Below, one piece after another: positions 56,343 through 64,000 of a stretch of DNA of 64,000 nucleotides (positions are counted from its first letter, which is position 1; the number at the start of each line of letters is the position of its first letter). The stretch is taken from the NCBI RefSeq assembly GCF_000276665.1, contig NW_004955487.1, positions 6,810,104-6,874,103 of the forward strand. The letters are read 5' to 3'. The notes below the pieces were generated by a model. The model was not told the DNA's origin. It worked only from the letters and a program-made list of their open reading frames with translations, and searched no databases. A program made the position numbers and the translations under genes. This DNA is from Chinchilla lanigera (Eukaryota > Chordata > Mammalia > Rodentia > Chinchillidae).

Positions 56343-56525
56343 GTGTGCTGGGTGTGGTGGTGAACTCCTGCAATCCCAGCACACTGGGAGGCTTAGATTG
56401 CAAATTTTAGCCCACAGTGGGCAAGTTATTGAGATCCCTCCCAAAATAAATGATTTTTAAAAAGGAATGAGGATGTAGCTCAATGTGACAGCTCTAGGCT
56501 CAATCTCCAGTATTGCAAAAAACAA
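56343..56525 (+). mobile_element. B1-ID dimeric SINE
   Basis: GCTGGGTGTGGTGGTGAACTCCTGCAATCCCAGC, the linker AAATAAATGATTTTTAAAAAGG, and ATGAGGATGTAGCTCAATGTGACAGC. Confidence 0.9.
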
Positions 56526-56529
56526 AAGA

Positions 56530-57148
56530 AGCAAAAAAAGGTACTGGAGAAACATCAGTATCTGTGTTCAAATTACTTTAAGAAAGTGCCTGATAGCTAG
56601 CTATGTTTAAGCATACAAGGTAGCAGAAGATCACAATCACAGTATAAGATTACATTACAGTTAAATAAAATCATGGTTCAAATAAGTTTTGCTCATTTTT
56701 GATTCTAAATTTTCTTGTGCCTGTACCAAACAGGAAACTAGAGTTCTTAACATGTTGGATCTATTAGCAAAAGAAATTCCCAAAGACATAAGGATTACAG
56801 CTTTATTAAAGAAATGATAATAGAAAGTCAGATTATTTTCAATAATTAATTGTTTTCATTTTCATGGAATCATAGTAAAAGCATGCCAATGTTAAAATCA
56901 ACTGAAAAGTTTAATATTAATTCAACTACAAGTTTAACATTAATCACATCATTTGTTTCACAGTATAATATAAATATTAGATAAGCACTGTGAAAGAGAA
57001 CTGTCTTTGGAACTGGTTGTGAGATAAACACGGTAAAAAACATTTACAGGGTTGACAATGTAGCTCAAAATATACCTATGTACACATATATGCATATATT
57101 TGTCTACACACTTGGATTTCTTTCTTTAGTCATATTTTAGAAATGTTT
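56530..57148. other. AT-rich unassigned sequence
   Basis: Nothing recognised. Confidence 0.4.
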
Positions 57149-57152
57149 CGTT

Positions 57153-57559
57153 TAGCAGGGCAAGGCAATGTGCACCTGTAATCCCAGGACTTGGGAGGAG
57201 GTTGAGGCAGGAGGATTGCCATGCATTGAGGTCAGGCTGGACTGCACAGTGAGTATTAGTATGGTTTTTAATCTGTATATATGATAATTAACTTTGTAAG
57301 TTCTTATATGACAAAGAAATGACTCTGATGCTGGAAAAATAAAAGGAGGGTGGAGGGAAGGGAAAAATAAAGAATTGAAATGTATTATGTATATGTACCA
57401 ATTCCCTACAGTGAGTGTAATCATTGTGTACTGTAAACATGTAGTACTGATAAAAGTAAACAAGCAAACAAAAAACCTAACCATTGACCAAAATGAACTG
57501 ACAAAATAAAACAAACAAAAAGCCTGAAATACATAGGGAGACCTGGTCTCAAAAAAAAG
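57153..57559 (+). mobile_element. B1 SINE interrupted by an L1-like A-rich-tailed insertion
   Basis: The B1 runs AGCAGGGCAAGGCAATGTGCACCTG to GGTCAGGCTGGACTGCACAGTGAG (57253) and resumes at AGCCTGAAATACATAGGGAGACCTGGTCTCAAAAAA (57521). Between them (57254-57520) lies ACAAAGAAATGACTCTGATGC...TATGTATATGTACCAATTCCC with a final AAAATAAAACAAACAAAA tail, resembling an L1 3' UTR. GGCTGGACTGCACAGTGAG and GCCTGAAATACATAGGGAG overlap the same B1 stretch, as a diverged target duplication would. Confidence 0.6.
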
Positions 57560-57561
57560 TT

Positions 57562-58198
57562 TGGTTCAGAACTCCTATGTAAATCAACTGAAATTTCTTA
57601 CAATGTCATTAAATGTTTTGCAACTGAGGCTCTAAATTTGGTTATAATTGGTTGAATATCTTTAATCGCAGTATTCAACAAATGGGATATGCCTTCTCAA
57701 AAACAGGGCAATAAAAATCTTGCAGCCTTCGAAGTTCTTGACAAGTACTAATTCTTAAAGCTGGCAAAGAAGAGGACATTACACTTTGTCCCCAGAAAAG
57801 CAAGAGAAGCAGTGCACAGTGATGACAGTCAAGTGATTTACAAGTTCTAGTGTAATAGCGAAGGAAGAAGGTACTCAGATTGCAGGCAAAAAAGGTGGAA
57901 CTAGAGTGGCATTTGGTATGAAATAGTTATACTTTTCATTATGGAGAACATTATTAATAATTTCCTCCCCATAAACACAGTAAACAGAATTTCTTCTGAC
58001 CCTACAAAATGCATCAGCATATGTAAAAAGTATTTAAAAAAATATTGTCCATATAAACGAGTCAGTGATATATGCCAAATTTCACATGTATTAATTTTGT
58101 AATGGAACTCTGAAGAAGATTGGACACAATTTCATGAATAGTTTTTACAAATCAGACCATGCTGAAAAGGTTTTTTTGAAAAATATTGTGACAATTTT
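57562..58198. other. AT-rich unassigned sequence
   Basis: Nothing recognised. Confidence 0.4.
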
Positions 58199-58210
58199 AG
58201 AGACATGAAT

Positions 58211-58326
58211 GGTTTTTGTTTTTGTTTTTTTTGTTTTGTTTTGTTTTTCTCCGGTACCGGGAACCAAACTCACGACCTTGCACTTGCCAGGCAGGTGCTT
58301 TGCCACTGAGCTAAATCCCCAGCCCA
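58211..58326 (-). mobile_element. ID SINE, antisense, young subfamily
   Basis: Complement of GGGCTGGGGATTTAGCTCAG followed by a body ending in the TTCCCGGTACCGG tail signature. It is almost identical to the copy at 28878-28976. The target duplication AGACATGAAT is at 58201-58210 and 58327-58336; the T-rich 58212-58248 is the complement of its A/C tail. Confidence 0.95.
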
Positions 58327-58377
58327 AGACATGAATTGTTAAGAAATTGTGTCAGGTACACAAATATATTCTAATAT

Positions 58378-58428
58378 ATGTTTCAGATAAGCAGCTTTTT
58401 TATGTTTCAGATAAGCAGCATAAAGCAG
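58378..58428. repeat. Two-copy tandem repeat, 'atgtttcagataagcagc'
   Basis: ATGTTTCAGATAAGCAGC occurs twice, separated by a run of T. Recent slippage-type duplication. Confidence 0.8.
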
Positions 58429-58429
58429 T

Positions 58430-60170
58430 TTTAATATTTCTTTTTATGTACCTGGGTATATATGGAATGAATTCTTAAATTTTAGAAATAATTTTAATTT
58501 CAAAACTGTTTTTGAGTAGAATCATCTTACAGGTCCTTTGCCACAGAATACAACTGAAATTTCAGCATGAAATGACCACAGGTAGTTTTAGTGAATTCTA
58601 TGATTAATTTCTGGCACAGTGATCAAGGGTATCAGTGTTTCCTCATTATTCAAGGTGAATGTGAACATTTCCCAGCAAATGAACAACACCGAAAGTGTTT
58701 CCTGTAACCCACTGTCATGTGTGGTACAAGAGTGTTTACCCTACCCCTACTTGTCATATTATTTCCATCCACTGTGGAGGCTAAATCATCAATGGTTCAA
58801 GGTTAACACCATCTAAAAAAATAGCTCAGAAAAGATGCTGAGGTCAATTAAACAATGTTATGGTTGAGTTGTGTATGTGTCTTTGGATCCTAGGATATAC
58901 TTCCTCATCATAAAACACACATCACAAAGGTGTTTTATCATCTATATTCCCCAAAGTACTGAAGCAAAAAAAGCAATTTGAAGATGGGAAATCAGGAGTC
59001 ATTCATTCAAGCAGTTCTCAGAACTTGACCTTTTGGTCTTGAATCTCAGTTCCAGTGTATCTGCAAGTACAGTTGTCACGTGGCTGGGACCCTTTTCACC
59101 TCAGGAAGCCCTGCTGCAGGTATCTCTGCATTGAGTTTGCTAGGTCACCAGGGAGGAGGACAGACCCATGTTACCATTCCCTCCACATTTAAATACACAA
59201 AAGACTAGAAGCCTGCTTCCCTTTGAGCGACAGCAAAGGGAGATCACCTCAGGGAAAGTTGTAAAGTTGCTCATTTAGCTCTGGGCCTTTGACTACAAAG
59301 AGTGCTTTTGTTCACAGTGCTACAGCGTCTCTCAAAAGCTAACATGTTTAGACCCTATCTCAGATTTTTAAAATAACTTAGAGATATTTCTGGAGCTGAA
59401 TATTTGAGTTCCAAGGTCAGCCAGACCTTTAAATGTGTAGGCATTGTGGGAGAGCATTGGGAATAAACAAGACAGGTGAATACACACAGTTGTACACAGA
59501 TATAACGTACACAGATATAACAGTGTGGCACTATTGTGAGGTGAGAGGCCATGAAAAGCAATGAGCCATTTTATACATGAACATTTATACATAATGAAGT
59601 TGATATTTCAAAACATCAGGGAGAGATGAAATTAGTCACAAAATGATGCTGAGAGATCACATATCTAATTTGGAAAAAAATACAAATCAGCATAGAACCA
59701 TGTTTCCCAACATACAAAATTTTAAATTTTATATGGCAGATGTATCACAAGTATAAATTATTTACTTAATACATATTTATGAAGTGTCACTATTACCTAA
59801 TATTAGACAATAATGACTCTTATTAAAGTTGGTCTCCTCCAGTCAATTTTGTCACTTTAATAAAATATATTTTCCTGATGCACGCATCTCTCATGTAGTA
59901 AACATTTGCTAAGCACTCTCTCTAGGTCCTGCACTAGGAATACAAAGCTGAAGGGTGCAGTTCTGCCCATGTTATCACCCTCGAAATCCTCTAGGTCCCC
60001 TTTTCCACTTCTGATCTACAAAGAGCTTGGAGTGTACACTGATGGCAAGCATTTCTCTATGCCCTAAAATAATAATAGGAAAAACAGGAGCAATAAGAAG
60101 AGGAGAAGAGAAAAGAGGAAAGGGATGATTTATCAATCTCAGTATTTAGAAAAATGTACACATGGAATGT
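58430..60170. other. Mostly unassigned sequence
   Basis: A two-copy 15-base tandem, GTACACAGATATAAC, lies at 59492-59521. TAAACATTTGCTAAGCACTCTCTC...CCTGCACTAGGAATACAAAGC at 59900-59950 is an antisense L2/MIR-class trace. No gene. Confidence 0.5.
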
Positions 60171-60172
60171 TC

Positions 60173-60678
60173 AAAATATGCAGTGAATGTTTAAATTAAA
60201 ATTTACTATAGTAAAAGACACATGGCCATGAAGCCTCTGCAAAACCCACCCCCTTGCTTTAAACACACTCATCTCATCATCCGTGCCACTTTCTGCAGCA
60301 GCTCTGGAGTCCTCTTTTTTGAAGATCTTTACCAAGTAGGATCAAAAATACAGTGAATGCTGCTGCTGACTGCCATCCAAGAGGCAGCTTGTGAAAACAT
60401 GACGCTGTGTCCTCATCCACCTTAGTCACTGGATCTGGCACCGTGTGACTTCTTGCTCCTCCCCAAAACCAAAATGACCATGAAAAGGAAGTGTTTTGAC
60501 TCCATTCTAGACATTGAGATAGCCAGGACCGTCAGGAAAGAGGACTCCAGAGCTGCTGGAGAAAGTGGCAAAGATGATGGGATGAGTGTGTTTGAAGTAA
60601 AAGAGATTTTGAAGGGGATCAACGGCTATGTGTTTTTGCTGTAATAAAAATTTTTCCTTTAAACAGTCACAGTATTTT
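60173..60678 (+). mobile_element. Fold-back mariner copy 8, best-preserved transposase C-terminus
   Basis: The ends AAAATATGCAGTGAATGTTTAA and TTTAAACAGTCACAGTATTTT are inverted. The left arm is 60173-60330, the spacer has GTGAATGCTGCTGCTGACTGCCATCC, and the plus-strand long arm starts near 60425. An open frame there reads DLAPCDFLLLPKTKMTM then KRKCFDSILDIEIART and VRKEDSRAAGESGKDDGMSVF, ending in a stop near 60644. DLAPCDF is the mariner signature with the third catalytic Asp; the residues that follow match the family's F-PKLK--L-G--F order. N-terminal DNA-binding and first two catalytic Asp regions are absent, so it encodes no active enzyme. Confidence 0.88.
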
Positions 60679-60935
60679 CAGTCAGCCCTAGAATTCATCA
60701 GGCATTGGTTTCAAGATCTCTAGGAATACCAAGGTTCAGTGCCTTATAAGAAATGGCATAAGGTTTGCATGAGCTACGCACATCCTCCCATATGGGTGAA
60801 ATTACCTACAAATTACATATAATACCTAATATAATGTAAACACTATGTAAGTACTAATTACACTGTATTGTTAAGAGATTAAGACAAAATAGTCAGGTCT
60901 GTACACATTCAGGACATATGGAATTTTTAAAAATA
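60679..60935 (+). mobile_element. MER2-type element abutting the fold-back mariner
   Basis: CAGTCAGCCCT (60679-60689) is the MER2/Tigger terminal sequence. ATTGGTTTCAAGATCTCTAGG, GAAATGGCATAAGGTTTGCATGAGC, CACATCCTCCCATATGGG and ACCTAATATAATGTAAACACTATGTAAG follow in consensus order, ending near CTGTACACATTCAGGAC. The 3' terminal part is missing. Confidence 0.75.
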
Positions 60936-60939
60936 GTTA

Positions 60940-62385
60940 TGGACTCTTATTAATTGTAGTTATGGACTTCTATTAATTATACACATGACTGAGATTTGCT
61001 TTGATAATTCCATGTGTTTATACAATGTGCATTCTTTGTACCTATCCACTTTTCTGCCTGGAATTCATAGACCTCTACCAGCATCCTTCCTAATCCCGTA
61101 GGTGGAAATTAAATCTTTTTTATCTGTTGCTGGTTGAGTCCATGAAAATGAAGCTTGCAGATACGGAATATTATAACTGGAAAGAGAGACAGATAAATTA
61201 TTTCAATACAACAGGGTAGGTGTCAGGACTGATTTAATGACTGTTAAGAAGGTACAGAAGAATATTTAGGACAAGAAGAAGACCTCAGAGAGACTCCTTC
61301 GAGGTCACGCATGGTGCTAGAAGAAGGTATTCAAGGCCGGTCAAAGTCAACCAGTGCAGTAAACCATTGTTACATATTGAATAAATTCATATTGAGTTGA
61401 TTAAAGAAATTAAGACTGATTCATTGGATTGACTGAATAAGTAAAAAAGTGGTGGAATCAAAAGTATCTAACATGTGCTTTCTGACTTCCAGGCTTTTCA
61501 TGGTCGGTAGGAGAGAAGAGAGTGACACAGGACCCCGTCATTCCCCTAGAAGCAGTCTGGAGGGGGCTTCTCAGTTCCAGTGCTCTGGCTGCCTGGAGCA
61601 GAATCCACGTGTACAGCATAGATGATACATGGTGGTAAATGAATCTCTAAGCCCAAAAACTCTTGAGATAAAAGTTTGGTCACTTCACAGCTCAATTATA
61701 CCAGGCCTCAAGGCAATTTCTTTCCTGTTCTCTTGGTTTTCTCTCTATGCTTCTCAGATGCTGCCAAAGCTGTAAGCATCACATCCCACACAACAAACAC
61801 ACAGTGGAGGAGTAGGCCTTCTCCCCAGGAACCTCTCTTTTTTTGCTATAGAGTAAAATCATCTTCAACATTTCCCAGTAGTACTTTCCCTCCATGCTAT
61901 TTTGCCAGCGTTGTATCACATGGCCTCACTTAGTTACCTAGCAGCCTAGGAAGTGAGGTATAGCGTTTCAGCCTGTTTAGGGGAATTGGATTTGACCATC
62001 ACGGCTAGTGGAGAATGGTTGTTAGCATGCACACAGCAGTCAGTGTCTGTCACCTGAGCTAAAGGAGTCCTAAAGAGAAGAGTTAATATGACACTAACTG
62101 TAAGTACGACACTCCTCGATGTGCTAAGGTGCCACTTGTGAGCATCAGTTCCTAAATATGAGAAAGAAGTGGTGATTGAGGTGTGTTCTGTAAATTCTAC
62201 CATTTCCTGTGCTTCTCTCCATAACAAAGGAAGTGGCTTTTTGAAAAGTATCACATGCTCAGTAAAGCAATTAACACCTTTTCTTTTCTTCCTTCTACTT
62301 TACCAAGAAATTCAATGACGACAGTAGAGAGAGGTATCCAGTGGAGATGAATAGCTGCTATAAGCCAATTTATGGGACCCTAACA
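60940..62385. other. Unassigned sequence
   Basis: A small tandem (TTATGGACT-CTATTAATT twice) at 60941-60981. No gene or clear repeat. Confidence 0.4.
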
Positions 62386-62387
62386 TC

Positions 62388-62515
62388 TGTCATCTTCTGG
62401 GTCCTTTACACAGATCCTGGGGCAGCAACAGAGGAAACTGAGGCTCATCTGGCCAGGGACTTGTCTCAAGCCAGGAAGCTCAGAGACAGTGAGAAGAGGA
62501 GTCCACACTTGTCCT
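62388..62515 (-). mobile_element. MIR/L2-class fragment, antisense
   Basis: CAGCAACAGAGGAAACTGAGGCTCATCTGGCCAGGGACTTGTCTCAAGCCAGGAAGCTCAGAG follows the antisense MIR core. Confidence 0.55.
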
Positions 62516-62519
62516 GTCA

Positions 62520-64000
62520 ACCTGGAAAGACCGTTGCCCAGTGTTGAGGTGATTTCCTGAGTGTTGAAATGTGAGTTCACCAAAAAATGTATGCACACTT
62601 CAGGAAAAGAAAAATTCATAAACATATTTTAATACCAAATCTATTGAGACATCATGAGATTAATGCAAGTTAGGATAGGCCTCTACAATGACAAGAGGTG
62701 CTCAAAGTGATGGCTGTGAGCTTCCAGATATTTATTAGTACAGGGAACTGCTGTGTGGTTAACCTTGGTCACTGAGATTGCTGCACATGCGTTTTCAATT
62801 TCTTCTCTAAGAGCTGACAGTGTAGTGAGTTTTCTGTGATATATGACATCCTCTGGGGTCCCCCATACAAGGGTAACACCATCTGTTGAAAAAACATCAT
62901 ACTATTTTCTTTTCCTGAAGCATGTATGTATGTTCCACATTCCACTTCTGTGAGCACGCCAGTGTAAGAAACGTCTCAACACTGACAACAGGCAGAAAGT
63001 GTCTCTTTAGGCCCTTCCTTGCTTATTAATTTATTACTTCATATTGTTGAGGACGTTTTCACAGTCCAAGAAATTTACAGATTGTGCAATGACAACCATA
63101 AATCATTTTCAGAATGACTAAGAGAACTATAATTCCAAGGGTTTGCCTGAGGTTTGCAAAAACTTTTCATCCGAAAGATTACATAATTTGTTTTGAGCCT
63201 ACACATTCATTATTGATTCAACAGACCTTTGCTGAGAGCCAACCCTGCATCAGCCTGCACTCACAGATGATTATAAATGTTGATTTGTGATCAGACTTCA
63301 ACAAATCCTTTCTGGTTTTCCATGGGACTACGTCATGATGGCCACTGATGGCTTAAACAAGTAAGTTACAACTGGCTCTTGCTCTGTGGACCTGTGTTGC
63401 TTGAGAATCATTCTTGAGCTGGTTCAAGAAAAACACAGAATAGCTATACAGGCAGAGACTGTGTGCTGGGTTTTTGTTTGCCTGTTTGTTTTTACCTTCT
63501 CCCAGTCCAACCTCCATCTTTTTTGGCTCTGCTCTGTGCCACCCTGAAAGCTGGGCCTTGCAAGAGACTTAATCTAGGGTCCTTTCCTGGATGACTCCCT
63601 TTTGGTTTCAAGCACAAAGTGACATCATGGGTTAAGACACACTCTTCTCTGCCCGCTCTCTCCTGCATGCTCAGCCCTGGCCTCTCCTTCCCTGGGACTA
63701 TGGCTTCCCCTGGGGCTTTCTATCATTGGGCTCCAACAACACCATTTTCCCTTAGTCCTTTTGGCTGTGGCAGTCAGAATGTCTTTCAGTTTTCATGGGT
63801 CTCTGGGTGCCTTAGTTTTCCTGGTCTGCTCTCCTAACCTGACACCTACATCTGCAAGGTCTCCCTATACTAAAATTTCTGTTTCTGAACCATCTGGGGA
63901 AAATTCTTTTTCTCACTGGGACGCTGGCTAATTAGAGTATGAACACTGTTGAAAACTTAGAAATCTAATCTTTCCTTTTTTATTTCACACGGATGGAGAC
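62520..64000. other. Unassigned sequence to the window end
   Basis: ATTCAACAGACCTTTGCTGAGAGCCAACCCTGCATCAG at 63215-63255 is an L2/MIR-class antisense trace. No gene is recognised. Confidence 0.45.

Overview
The window is mammalian nuclear DNA, almost certainly from a rodent that is neither mouse nor rat. The evidence is repeat content only: many B1-like (7SL-derived) SINEs, many dimers of a B1 half joined to a tRNA-like ID half (the 'GGGCTGGGGATGTAGCTCAG' body), free ID SINEs, L1 3' ends, and ancient MIR, L2 and MER2 (pogo/Tigger) relics. B1-ID dimers are known from the squirrel-related and beaver-related rodents; the exact species cannot be fixed from sequence reading.

No protein-coding gene could be supported. 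The longest open frames (about 200 codons at 24401-25033, 29922-30524 and 45100-45687) either run through interspersed repeats or show no recognisable family, and are what chance gives in 64 kb. The DNA reads as intergenic or intronic. Three places look promoter-like: a CpG-rich start (1-175), an RFX-type X-box next to a GC box (17385-17415), and a CpG-enriched stretch at 47800-48265 ending in a possible splice donor.

The strongest unexplained structure is a family of fold-back (palindromic) mariner elements. Eight loci (about 6.0, 8.7, 12.0, 26.3, 28.5, 46.4, 48.3 and 60.2 kb) carry the 3' end of a mariner transposase gene, usually as two inverted arms of unequal length around a short spacer. 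The long arm keeps the family signature DLAPCDF with the last catalytic Asp and then reads into PKTKMTMKRKCFDSI. Every readable copy shares the same frame break and the same CGA-to-TGA-like stop, so the spreading unit was already non-autonomous. Two loci (12.0 and 48.3 kb) share a second architecture: a long arm followed by a small nested palindrome.

Other notable structures are a roughly 200-bp inverted duplication (17.92 and 18.85 kb) whose left arm sits inside a split MER2 element; an L1 insertion with a 5' inversion of the twin-priming type (21.2-22.8 kb); a mariner copy carrying three SINEs with visible target-site duplications (28.5-29.4 kb); two very similar, probably young ID SINEs; and a mammal-wide repeat whose copies gave rise to different microsatellites at the same internal position.

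Layout: 0-6 kb unique-looking sequence with L1, B1-ID, MIR and L2 relics; 6-12.6 kb three fold-back mariners with microsatellites; 12.6-20 kb mixed unique DNA, L1, MER2 and the inverted duplication; 20-24 kb AT-rich DNA around the inverted L1; 24-35 kb dense repeats; 35-47 kb SINEs, L1 ends and two copies of one 500-600 bp repeat; 47-53 kb the promoter-like stretch, a mariner copy, L2 and MER2; 53-64 kb AT-rich DNA with SINEs, one ID and the last fold-back mariner abutting a MER2.
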